A stretch of DNA of 36,732 bases from Candidatus Rokuibacteriota bacterium. GTDB taxonomy: Bacteria; Methylomirabilota; Methylomirabilia; Rokubacteriales; CSP1-6. Positions 17,522 through 25,582 of this stretch are shown here, piece after piece. The position numbers were made by a program, and so were the translations under genes. The notes beneath the pieces are model-generated. The model was not told where the DNA came from. It saw only the letters and a list, made by a program, of their open reading frames with translations, and ran no database searches. Within the stretch, counting starts at the first letter, position 1, and each line of letters starts with the position of its first letter. The stretch is from positions 1-36,732 of the forward strand of contig JACQWC010000210.1 of assembly GCA_016209635.1 (NCBI GenBank), in the 5' to 3' direction.

Positions 17522-19033
17522 ATGCTGATCGTCGGGAACCGCACCCTCAAGAGCGCGCTGGAGGACAAGGCCCGTCGCTTCCCCGACGACATGCTCCTCG
17601 CCTTCGAGGACGCGGCGGGGCGCGGCGACCGGTGGACCTGGCGGGAGCTCGACGAGATCGTGAACCGCGCCGCCCGCTTCCTCCTGGCCCGCGGCCTCAC
17701 GCCCGGCGAGAAGTTCAATCTCCATCTCGGGAACTGCCCCGAGTTCCTCGTCTTCTGGCTCGCGGCGGCGAAGACGGGCACCGTCATGGTGCCGACCAAC
17801 CCGCTCTCGACCGCGGACGAGATGGAGTACATCCTGTCCCACTCGGAGGCCCGGCTCGTGCTGACCGAGCGCCGCTACGCGGCCCCCTGCTACGCCGTCC
17901 ACGACCGCTGCCCCGCGCTCCGCGACGTGATCGAGTGCCGGCCCCTGGACCTCCTCCTCGAGGACTTCCCGCCCACGCCCCCCGACGTCACGGTGGGACC
18001 GGGCGACGAGGTCTCGATGCAGTACACGTCGGGCACGACCTCGAAGCCCAAGGGCGTGCTCCTCACCCACGCCAACTACGTCTATGGCGGCGAGGTCATG
18101 GCGAAGGCGATGCGCGTCCTGCCGACGGACCGCCATCTCATCGTGCTCCCGTTGTTCCACGCGGGCGCGCAGCTCCACGCCTTCCTCCCGATGCTGCTGG
18201 TCGGCGGCAGCGTGGCGCTCATGGAGCGGTTCAGCGCCAGCCAGTTCATCGAGCAGGCGATCGCGTACGAGGCGACCCTCGCCGCCCTCTTCGCCGCGCC
18301 GATCCGGATGCTCCTCGCCCAGCCGCGGACGGAGGACGAGGGGCGCACGCGGCTCCGGGCGGTCTCCTACGCGCAGAACATCACGCCCCAGCAGTTCGAG
18401 GAATGGCACGCGCGCTTCAAGGTGCCCCTCTTGCAGATCTGGGGGATGACCGAGACGATGTCGCTCCCGCTCATGCAGCCTCTCGACCTCCCGCGGAAAC
18501 CGCTCTCCATGGGCATGCCGGTGCTCGGGTACGAGGTGAAGATCGTGGACGAGGACGGCAGGCAGGTGCCCCCGGGCACCGTGGGCGAGCTGCTCGTCGC
18601 CGGCGTGCCCGGCGTCACACTGATGAAGGGCTACTTCAAGAACCCGAAGGCGACCGACGAGACGATCCGGGACGGCTGGCTCAGGAGCGGTGACCAGGCC
18701 TCCATGGACGAGGAGGGGTACTTCTACTTCGTCGACCGGAAGAAGGACATGATCAAGCGGGCCGGGGAGAACGTCGCGGCCTCCGAGGTGGAAGAGACGC
18801 TGAAGCAGCATCCGGCGGTCTTCGACGCCGCGGTCCTCGGCGTCGCGGATCCGGTCCGCGACCAGGCGATCAAGGCCTACGTGATCCTCCGGGAGGGCGC
18901 CGCCGCGAGCGGGTCCGACCTCATCGAGTGGTGCCGGGCGCGCCTCTCCCCCTTCAAGGTCCCCGAGCTGATCGAGTTCCGCGACACTTTCCCGCGGACC
19001 TCCGTGGGGAAGATCCAGAAACACCTTCTCTGA
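17522..19033 (+). CDS. AMP-forming acyl-CoA ligase (crotonobetaine/carnitine-CoA ligase-like)
   Basis: MQYTSGTTSKPKGVLLTHANY, IWGMTETMSLPLMQ, GWLRSGDQASMDEEGYFYFVDRKKDMIKRAGENVAASEVE, TSVGKIQKHLL. Confidence 0.92.
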   Translation: MLIVGNRTLKSALEDKARRFPDDMLLAFEDAAGRGDRWTWRELDEIVNRAARFLLARGLTPGEKFNLHLGNCPEFLVFWLAAAKTGTVMVPTNPLSTADEMEYILSHSEARLVLTERRYAAPCYAVHDRCPALRDVIECRPLDLLLEDFPPTPPDVTVGPGDEVSMQYTSGTTSKPKGVLLTHANYVYGGEVMAKAMRVLPTDRHLIVLPLFHAGAQLHAFLPMLLVGGSVALMERFSASQFIEQAIAYEATLAALFAAPIRMLLAQPRTEDEGRTRLRAVSYAQNITPQQFEEWHARFKVPLLQIWGMTETMSLPLMQPLDLPRKPLSMGMPVLGYEVKIVDEDGRQVPPGTVGELLVAGVPGVTLMKGYFKNPKATDETIRDGWLRSGDQASMDEEGYFYFVDRKKDMIKRAGENVAASEVEETLKQHPAVFDAAVLGVADPVRDQAIKAYVILREGAAASGSDLIEWCRARLSPFKVPELIEFRDTFPRTSVGKIQKHLL

Positions 19034-19060
19034 CGAGCCCGAGCGCGGAAAGGACGAGCG

Positions 19061-20098
19061 ATGGCCACGAAGCTTCCGGCGATTCCGACCCACGTGATCG
19101 GCAGCCACGGGTTTCCGGCCTGGTTCTGGACGGCCCTCGACAAGATCAAGGCCAGCGAGTACGGCCAGACCGACGTCCGGGAGACCCTCGACGACGCCAC
19201 CCAGCTCGCCATCCGCGACCAGGAGCGGGCGGGCGTCGACGTGATCTGCGACGGCGAGATGCGCCGGTACTTCTTCGTGCAGACCTTCTACGGGAAGATG
19301 GAGGGGCTCGACCCGATCGAGCCGCTGCGGAAGACCGGCCTCTACGCCTACGACAGCACGCCGCGCTACCGGCCACGCCAGAAGATCAAGGTGCCGCAGG
19401 GGCTCGGCGTCGTCGAGGACTTTCAGTATCTCAGGACCCAGACCGACCGGCCGGTGAAGGCGACTTGCCCCGGGCCAGTGACGCTCTCGATCCATATCCA
19501 GCTCCGGCCCGGCGACGCGTACGCGAACGACCGGCTCGCGCTCTGCTGGGACCTGGTGCCGGCCGTCAACGCCGAGCTCCGAGCCCTCGCCGCCGCGGGC
19601 GCGGACCGGATCCAGATCGACGAGCCGTCGGCGGCGATCGTCCCGGGCATGATCGACGAGTACGTGAAGATGTTCAACGCGTGCGTCGACGGCGTCGACG
19701 CGAAGATCGGATACCATATCTGCTTCGGCAACCTCATGTCCCGGCCGCGGGGGAAGCGAAGCTACCGGTGGATGTTCCCCGCGCTCCTGGCCGCCCGGTG
19801 CCACCAGTTCGTCTTCGAGTACGCGAACCGGGAGATGGCGGAGATCGACCACTGGCAGGAGATCGGCGTCGACCGCGAGGTCGCCTGCGGCGTCGTCGAC
19901 GTCAAGTCCTTCTACCTCGAATCGCCGGAGGACGTGGCCGAGCGGCTGGTGTTGTGCGCCCGCTACATCCCCGTGGAGAAGCTCTCCGCCGTGCCCGACT
20001 GCGGCTTCTTCCCGGTGCCCCGCTGGCTCGCGGTCGAGAAGCTCAGGCGGCTCGTCGCGGGCACCCGGCTCGCGCGGACGCAGCTCGGCGTCATGTGA
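19061..20098 (+). CDS. Stand-alone cobalamin-independent methionine synthase-core (MetE C-terminal domain-like) protein, paralog 1
   Basis: PTHVIGSHGFP, DGEMRR, RIQIDEP, GYHICFGN, FEYANRE, VPDCGF - zinc-ligand-type H-x-C / E / C pattern of MetE C-domain. Confidence 0.8.
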   Translation: MATKLPAIPTHVIGSHGFPAWFWTALDKIKASEYGQTDVRETLDDATQLAIRDQERAGVDVICDGEMRRYFFVQTFYGKMEGLDPIEPLRKTGLYAYDSTPRYRPRQKIKVPQGLGVVEDFQYLRTQTDRPVKATCPGPVTLSIHIQLRPGDAYANDRLALCWDLVPAVNAELRALAAAGADRIQIDEPSAAIVPGMIDEYVKMFNACVDGVDAKIGYHICFGNLMSRPRGKRSYRWMFPALLAARCHQFVFEYANREMAEIDHWQEIGVDREVACGVVDVKSFYLESPEDVAERLVLCARYIPVEKLSAVPDCGFFPVPRWLAVEKLRRLVAGTRLARTQLGVM

Positions 20099-20204
20099 GC
20101 CGGTTCGTCCAGGACACGCCGTCCTTCACCACGAGGTGGATCCGCTTGGCGTCGCCGAGGACCCGGATGTCGTCGAGCGGGTCACCGTCGACCACCCTCT
20201 CAAG
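20099..20204 (-). pseudogene. Truncated C-terminal remnant of an amidohydrolase related to the intact gene at 21295-22548
   Basis: gagccggttcgtccaggacacgccgtccttcaccacgaggtggatccgcttggcgtcgccgaggacccggatgtcgtcgagcggg... aligns gap-free with the segment beginning at 21302; no stop codon of its own, homology ends near 20204. Confidence 0.75.
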
Positions 20205-20324
20205 AGGACTTCGAACGGGAGAAGGAACGCCGCCTCGCGACCTTCGAGAGCTTGCGGAAAGAGGGGATCGCTCTACGCACTGACGGCTGCACGGTCGGCG
20301 AATCGGCGTTTAGAATAGCGCGCG

Positions 20325-21136
20325 ATGGCAGAGGCCAGCTGGCTGATGCAGGACGCCGATCCGCAGGCGTCGCGCCAGGCGACGGCGCGCGGGCCCACCA
20401 AAGGCACGCTGCGCTGGACATGGCGGCCAAGGCGAGAAGTCGTCTTGGTCGACGAGCCCCTGGTCGCCGCTGACAACGACGGCGTCCTGTTCGGAGGCAG
20501 CGGTGAATGGCTGGTGGCCATCGACGCCGAAGGCCGGGAATTGTGGAAGCGACACATCAAGCAGTATCCGACGGACCTTCGCCGCACGCCGTCCGGCGAC
20601 TTGATGTTCTTCGCCAACTTCGTCGGCTTCCTGCGCTTCGACACCGATGGCAATCAGGTATCCGTCCTGAAGGATGAAACCTCATCGTCCGGCGTGTTCG
20701 CCTTCGACCGCGCCACGAACGTTTACACCTTCGGCGCGTTTACCTGGACCAGCGAGGACGATGCGGCCGAGCACTGGGGCTGGATCACCGCCTGGGATTC
20801 GCGCGACCGGCAGCTCTGGCATCGGGATCTCACGGCACGGAGCGTCTCCGATCAGAACTGGTCGAGTTCGGTGTGGCGCTGGGCTGGGACCCCAGGCTCT
20901 CGCGCGCGCCGCGCCTGGCAAACGTAGTCGAAGGCTGGCTTGATTACCTGGAATGCGCGAGCGACGCCGACGGCAATATTTACTTCTGCCCTAAGTTCCA
21001 CGCCGTCTCGCTTGATCCCGAGTTTCGTGTTCGCTGGAGTCTGCGTTTCGAGTGCGAATACCTTTGGCACCCTGTGCTCACGCCCGACGGCACGCTGCTC
21101 ATCGCCGGCGGCGACACGCTCTTCGCGATCGAGTAG
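20325..21136 (+). pseudogene. PQQ-like beta-propeller repeat protein, frameshifted
   Basis: Two consecutive frames (20325-20927 and 20873-21136) encode one continuous propeller-like pattern: ...LVAIDAEGRELWKRHIKQYPTDLRRTPSGDLMFFANFVGFLRFDTDGNQ... then ...CASDADGNIYFCPKFHAVSLDPEFRVRWSL...LTPDGTLLIAGGDTLFAIE*. Lower GC than surroundings. Confidence 0.6.
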
Positions 21137-21275
21137 CTACACGAGCGGTGTGCAGCCGGGAACGGCGACTGTCGGAGTCGGCATGGGATCGAACGCCAAC
21201 TGGCACCAGGTCCTCCTGCGAATTGAGCGCCTGCTCCCAGGTGACCGCCTTGCCCGGGGCCCCCGCCCCTTTTAA
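21137..21275 (-). pseudogene. C-terminal remnant of a Gfo/Idh/MocA-type oxidoreductase, frameshifted
   Basis: Minus strand reads GKAVTWEQALNSQEDLVP then, after a frame change, QLAFDPMPTPTVAVPGCTPLV*; GKxVTWEQALNSxEDL is a characteristic tail in this superfamily (recognised from memory). Confidence 0.55.
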
Positions 21276-21294
21276 GGGCCTTCCGGATCTGGGT

Positions 21295-22548
21295 TTACTT
21301 GAGCTGGTTCTTCTGCGGCACGCCGTCCTTCGCCACGAGATGGATCCGCTTGGCGTCGCCGAGGATCCGGATGTCGTCGAGCGGATTGCCGTCGACGACC
21401 ACGACGTCCGCGACCTTGCCGGGCTCGAGCGTGCCGAGGTCCGGGCGCTCGAGGCACTCGGCGGCCGCTTTCGTCCCCGCCACGATCGCTTGCATGGGCG
21501 ACATGCCGAGGTGGCGGACCATGTATTCCAGCTCGACGAGGTTCTCCCCGGTGAGGAGCCGGTGGGACTGATCCGTTCCCATGGCCACCCGGAGCCCCCT
21601 CTCGACCGCGCGTTTCCAGAGCGGCACTTGCGCGAGCTGCCGCCGGTGGATCGCCTCGTCCTTGAGATCCTCCCGGGCGAGCTGGGCCCGGTCCCACGTC
21701 CTGTCGGCCGCGCGCCGCTCGCGCGAGCGGGGGACCAGGGCGAGCGTCGGTACCCACCAGGTCCCCCGGGCGAGCATCGTGTCGACGCACTCCTCGTCCA
21801 TGAACCACCCGTGCTCGACCGAGTGGACGCCGGCGCGGAGCCCGTTCCTGATGCCCTGGAGCCCCTCCGCGTGGATCGCGACCCGCCGATGGCGGGCCGC
21901 CGCCTCGTAGACGGCCGCCTGGATCTCCTCGACGGTGAACTGGGCCTCGTCGAAGTCGTCGGTCACCGAGGTGATCCCGCCGGTCGTGCAGAGCTTGAGG
22001 AAATTCGCCCCGGCCATCAGCATCTCGCGCGCCAGCCTCCGCACGCCGTCGACCCCGTCGGCAATCGCGTTCGGGAGCCAGGTGCGCTTGGGCACGCGGA
22101 GACCGGCCGGGACCCAGCAGTCGCCGTGGCCGCCCGTCTGCGACACCATCGCGATGCACACGAGGAGGCGCGGGCCGGGAACGACCCCTTCCTCGACCGC
22201 CTTGCGGAATCCCGGGTCCGCCCCCCCGGTGTCCCGCGCCGTGGTCACGCCGCACTCGAGCGTCTCGCGGAGGATCCCGGTCGACTTGAGGACGTTGAAG
22301 GTGGGAGGGTTCAGGAGGTGCTCGCCGATGTCGCGGGCCCGGTAGGTCGCGTGGACGTGGCAGTCGATGAAGCCCGGAAGGATCGTGCGGCCGGCGGCGT
22401 CGAGGATCTCGGCGCCCCGCGGCAGGGACAGCGCCGCCTCGGGACCGACGGCGACGACCCGTCCCTCGTCGAGGATGACGCCGCCCCGCGGGATCGGGTC
22501 CCGCCCCGTCCCGTCGATCACGCTGCCGCCGACGATCGCCCGGATCAT
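21295..22548 (-). CDS. Amidohydrolase family protein (imidazolonepropionase/prolidase-like)
   Basis: MIRAIVGGSVIDGTGRDPIPRGGVILDEGRVVAVGPE, LPGFIDCHVHATY, GANFLKLCTTGGI, VAIHAEGLQGI, VHSVEHGWFMDE, MGTDQSH, GTLEPGKVADVVVVDGNPLDDI. Confidence 0.92.
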   Translation of the reverse strand: MIRAIVGGSVIDGTGRDPIPRGGVILDEGRVVAVGPEAALSLPRGAEILDAAGRTILPGFIDCHVHATYRARDIGEHLLNPPTFNVLKSTGILRETLECGVTTARDTGGADPGFRKAVEEGVVPGPRLLVCIAMVSQTGGHGDCWVPAGLRVPKRTWLPNAIADGVDGVRRLAREMLMAGANFLKLCTTGGITSVTDDFDEAQFTVEEIQAAVYEAAARHRRVAIHAEGLQGIRNGLRAGVHSVEHGWFMDEECVDTMLARGTWWVPTLALVPRSRERRAADRTWDRAQLAREDLKDEAIHRRQLAQVPLWKRAVERGLRVAMGTDQSHRLLTGENLVELEYMVRHLGMSPMQAIVAGTKAAAECLERPDLGTLEPGKVADVVVVDGNPLDDIRILGDAKRIHLVAKDGVPQKNQLK

Positions 22549-22624
22549 TCGGGCACCTCCCTCCGCGCCCCCATAGGGTAAGCTCTCCGCGACAATACCG
22601 CACCCCGGCGCGAGGGAGCGAACA

Positions 22625-23248
22625 ATGGGCTGGAGCCTCCGTGGCGAGTACGTCGAGAACTGCAACTGCGACCTCTTCTGCCCCTGTCTCCTCGGACCGC
22701 GCGATCCCGTCCGCGGGCTCCCGATGGCGCCACCGAGCGCCGGCCACTGCGATCTCCCGGCCGTCTTTCACGTGGAGCGCGGGGCGTTCGATGGCGTCGC
22801 GCTGGACGGGCTCACCGTGGTTCTCGCGATCCGGACCCGCGGCCGGATGTCGGACGGCGACTGGCGGGCCGCGCCGTACCTCCCCCAGGAGGCGACGCCC
22901 GACCAGCGCCAGGCGCTGACCCGGATCTTCCTCGGCCAGGCCGGTGGGCCGATGGCCCGCGTCGCCCAGGTCGTCGGCGAGTGGTACCCACCCGCGCTCG
23001 TGCCGATCACCTACGCGGCCGACGGCGTCCGCCGCCGGGTCCAGATCCCCGGCGTGCTCGATCTCGAGGTGGAGGGGATCCTCGGCGCGGACGGCAGCAC
23101 CGAGGTCTGGATCCGCAACCTGAAGCACCTCGCCTGCCGGATGATGGCCTCGGCGATCGGCCGCCGCGGTGATTATCAGGACCATGGGATGCGGTGGAAC
23201 CACGCGGGCAAGAACGCCCACTACGGCCCGTTCGAGTGGGCCGTCTGA
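22625..23248 (+). CDS. DUF1326 domain-containing protein
   Basis: MGWSLRGEYVENCNCDLFCPCLLGP...HLACRMMASAIGRRGDYQDHGMRWNHAGKNAHYGPFEW. Confidence 0.85.
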   Translation: MGWSLRGEYVENCNCDLFCPCLLGPRDPVRGLPMAPPSAGHCDLPAVFHVERGAFDGVALDGLTVVLAIRTRGRMSDGDWRAAPYLPQEATPDQRQALTRIFLGQAGGPMARVAQVVGEWYPPALVPITYAADGVRRRVQIPGVLDLEVEGILGADGSTEVWIRNLKHLACRMMASAIGRRGDYQDHGMRWNHAGKNAHYGPFEWAV

Positions 23249-23259
23249 CGGAGGGGACG

Positions 23260-23811
23260 ATGGCGCGGATCCGGCTCGTGGACCCGAGCGAGGCCCAGGG
23301 GCGGGTGAGGGAGATCTTCGAGGAGATCGAGAGCGTGCGCGGACCCGGGCGCGTGCCGAACCTCATGCGCGCCTACGCGCACCACCTCCCGAGCCTCGAG
23401 TCGAACTGGGACCGGATGAAGCGGCTCCTCAAGAGCGGCCTCCTGCCCACGCGCACGAAGGAGGCGATCGGGCTCACGATGGCCGCCCTCCACAAGTGCG
23501 GTTACTGAGTGAAGTTCCACACGACCGCCCTCCGGGCCGAGGGCGGCGAGGTCGACGAGGTCCAGGAGATCCTGGGCGTCCCGGGGCTCCGGGGCACGCG
23601 CCTCACCCGGCGGGAGACGCTGATCCTCCAGTTCTGTCGCCAGGCCGCCCTCGACGCGAACGCGATCACCGAGGCCGAGGTCGCCGAGCTCAAGGCCGAG
23701 GGGCTCACCGACGCCGAGATCGTGGAGATGATCGAGACGATGAACTTCACCACGGCGCACACGAAGATCGTCGACGCGCTCGCGATCGAGCCCGACCCGT
23801 GGCTCGGGTAG
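23260..23811 (+). CDS. AhpD/carboxymuconolactone decarboxylase-like selenoprotein (in-frame TGA read as Sec, U83)
   Basis: ORFs 23260-23508 and 23509-23811 are in the same frame and join over TGA 23506-23508 as KEAIGLTMAALHKCGY-U-VKFHTTALRAEGGE, i.e. the CxxC-x3-H active site of AhpD-like proteins as CGYU-VKF-H. No RBS before GTG 23509. Confidence 0.85.
23525..23546 (+). promoter_or_regulatory. Candidate bacterial SECIS hairpin
   Basis: ccgccctc-cgggcc-gagggcgg: 8-bp perfect stem, 6-nt apical loop with G at second position, stem starts 16 nt after the TGA. Confidence 0.7.
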
Positions 23812-23852
23812 CCGCTGGCCCGGGCCCCGCTCGGTCCCAACGCGAACGGTGC

Positions 23853-23900
23853 TATAGTGCGCGTGCCGCCGGGGGGCGGCGCGTCCCGTATTCCGGGACG
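23853..23900 (+). promoter_or_regulatory. Possible promoter -10 (tatagt) followed by two leader hairpins
   Basis: TATAGT 23853-23858; hairpin gccgcc-gggg-ggcggc 23865-23880; hairpin cgtcccg-tattc-cgggacg 23882-23900; then ggaggagg RBS before ATG 23924. Confidence 0.4.
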
Positions 23901-23923
23901 GTGATCTCGGAGGAGGTCCCGCG

Positions 23924-24808
23924 ATGCAGCTGAACCCCTTCATCATCCGACCCATCGTCGAGGCGGCGCTCAGGGAGGAGATCGGGCCCGGCGACACCAC
24001 CGGGGGGTTCCTCGTCGGCCCCGGGGACACGGCGAGCTGCCAGATCTACCTGAAGGAGCGGGCCGTCGTCGCCGGCCTGCCGGTCGCCGAGCAGGTCTTC
24101 AAGACCCTGGAGCCCGACTGCACGGTCGTCCATGCGGTCCAGGACGGCGACGAGGTCCCGAAGGGCACGGTCCTCATGCGGATCACGGCCCCGTGCTGGG
24201 TGCTCTTCGCGAGCGAGCGCGTCTCCCTCGACTACATCCAGTACATGTCCGGCATCGCGACCAAGACCCGGCGGTACGTCCGGCTGGTCGAGCCCTACAA
24301 CGTGCGCATCACCGACACGCGCAAGGGCGTCCCCGGCTGCCGCGTCCTCCAGAAGTACGCCGTCCGCGTGGGCGGCGCGCACAACCACCTCTACGGGCTC
24401 CACAACTGCATCCTCGTCAAGGACAACCACATCAAGGCGGCCGGGAGCGTCACCCGCGCGGTCGAGATCTTGAAAGCGCGCGCCCAGCACACCTTCAAGA
24501 TCGAGGTCGAGTGCGAGTCGCTCCAGATGATCAAGGACGCGCTGGCGGCGGGGGCCGACGTGATCATGCTCGACAACATGACGATGGACGAGATGCGCGA
24601 GGCGGTCGCGTTCATCGGCAAGCGCGTCCCCGTCGAGGCCTCGGGGGGCATCCGCGAGAGCAACATCGTCGAGATCGCGAAGCTCGGCGTCGACGTGATC
24701 TCCGTGGGGGATCTCACCCGCAACGTCCAGACCGTCGACGTGAGCCTCGACGTCGGCGAGATCAAGGCCTCGGCCCTGCGCCAGATGCGCCTCGGGCAGG
24801 ACCACTGA
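23924..24808 (+). CDS. NadC-like (quinolinate phosphoribosyltransferase family) paralog
   Basis: EEIGPGDTTGGFL, ERVSLDYIQYMSGIATKTRRYV, ITDTRKGVPGCRVLQKYAVRVGGAHNHLYGL, VKDNHIKAAGS, IEVECESL, DVIMLDNM, VEASGGI, DVISVGDLT. Confidence 0.85.
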   Translation: MQLNPFIIRPIVEAALREEIGPGDTTGGFLVGPGDTASCQIYLKERAVVAGLPVAEQVFKTLEPDCTVVHAVQDGDEVPKGTVLMRITAPCWVLFASERVSLDYIQYMSGIATKTRRYVRLVEPYNVRITDTRKGVPGCRVLQKYAVRVGGAHNHLYGLHNCILVKDNHIKAAGSVTRAVEILKARAQHTFKIEVECESLQMIKDALAAGADVIMLDNMTMDEMREAVAFIGKRVPVEASGGIRESNIVEIAKLGVDVISVGDLTRNVQTVDVSLDVGEIKASALRQMRLGQDH

Positions 24809-24810
24809 GC

Positions 24811-25572
24811 GTGGAGGCGGCCCGGCAGCCGGTCGACGCGCGGCACGGCGTCGTCTGCGCCTGCGACCTCGACGACCTCGACGCGATCGCGCGGTTGCTC
24901 GAGGCGATCGATCCCGTCGAGGGCCTCGTCGGCTACAAGCTCGGCTCGCTCCTCACGCTCCGCTACGGGCTCGGCGCGGTCGTGCGGGCGTTCCGGAAGG
25001 CGACGGCCAAGACGCTCTTCTACGACCACCAGAAGGCGGGGCTCGACATCCCGAGCATGGCGGCCGAGTACGCCGCCGCGTGCCGCGACGCCGGCGTCGA
25101 CGCGCTCATCCTCTTCCCCCTGGGCGGGCCGCGGGCCCTCGACGCCTTCGTCGGCGAGACGCTCCGGGTCGGGCTCCGGCCCGTGGTCGGGGGCGCGCTC
25201 CCGCTCCCCGACTACCTCCTGAAGGGCGGCGGCTACGTCGCGGCGAGCGCGCTCCCGCGCATCATCGACCGGGCGTTCGGGCTCGGCGCGCGCGACTTCA
25301 TCATCCCGGCGACCGACGGTACCTCCATCCGCCGCGAGGCGGCGCGCCTGGCGGCGCGCGGCGGCGCGCGGCTCTACCTCCCGGGCATCGGGCCCCTCGG
25401 CGGCCAGCTCGAAGCCGCCTTCGCCGCCGCGCGGCCGCTCGCGACGTACGCGATCGTCGGACGCGCCATCTACGCCGACCCGCGTCCCGCCGCGGCCGCC
25501 CGGCGGCTGGCGGGGGCGGCTCGCGCCTTCGCGCAACCGAGCCGCGCCGCGCCCGCAGCACGCCACCCGTGA
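24811..25572 (+). CDS. Orotidine 5'-phosphate decarboxylase/HUMPS-like protein
   Basis: GVVCACDLDDLDAIARLLEAIDPVEGLVGYKLGSLLTLRYGL...KTLFYDHQKAGLDIPSMAAEYAAACRDAGVDALILFP...GVYAIVGRAIY-type ending (ATYAIVGRAIYADPRPA). Confidence 0.75.
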   Translation: MEAARQPVDARHGVVCACDLDDLDAIARLLEAIDPVEGLVGYKLGSLLTLRYGLGAVVRAFRKATAKTLFYDHQKAGLDIPSMAAEYAAACRDAGVDALILFPLGGPRALDAFVGETLRVGLRPVVGGALPLPDYLLKGGGYVAASALPRIIDRAFGLGARDFIIPATDGTSIRREAARLAARGGARLYLPGIGPLGGQLEAAFAAARPLATYAIVGRAIYADPRPAAAARRLAGAARAFAQPSRAAPAARHP

Positions 25573-25582
25573 AAGCCGGCCG

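Noticed and set aside
17504-19852. 782-aa minus-strand ORF
   Set aside because: Antisense to the acyl-CoA ligase and MetE-like genes; no recognisable family motif.
20325-21136. Second selenoprotein or programmed frameshift in the PQQ-like gene
   Set aside because: The two halves are in different frames, not split by TGA, there is no obvious slippery site, and neighbours are also decayed; pseudogene is simpler.
23509-23811. Treating the downstream half of the AhpD-like gene as an independent GTG-start gene
   Set aside because: No ribosome-binding site, begins in the middle of the conserved active-site helix, and is exactly in frame with the upstream half across TGA.
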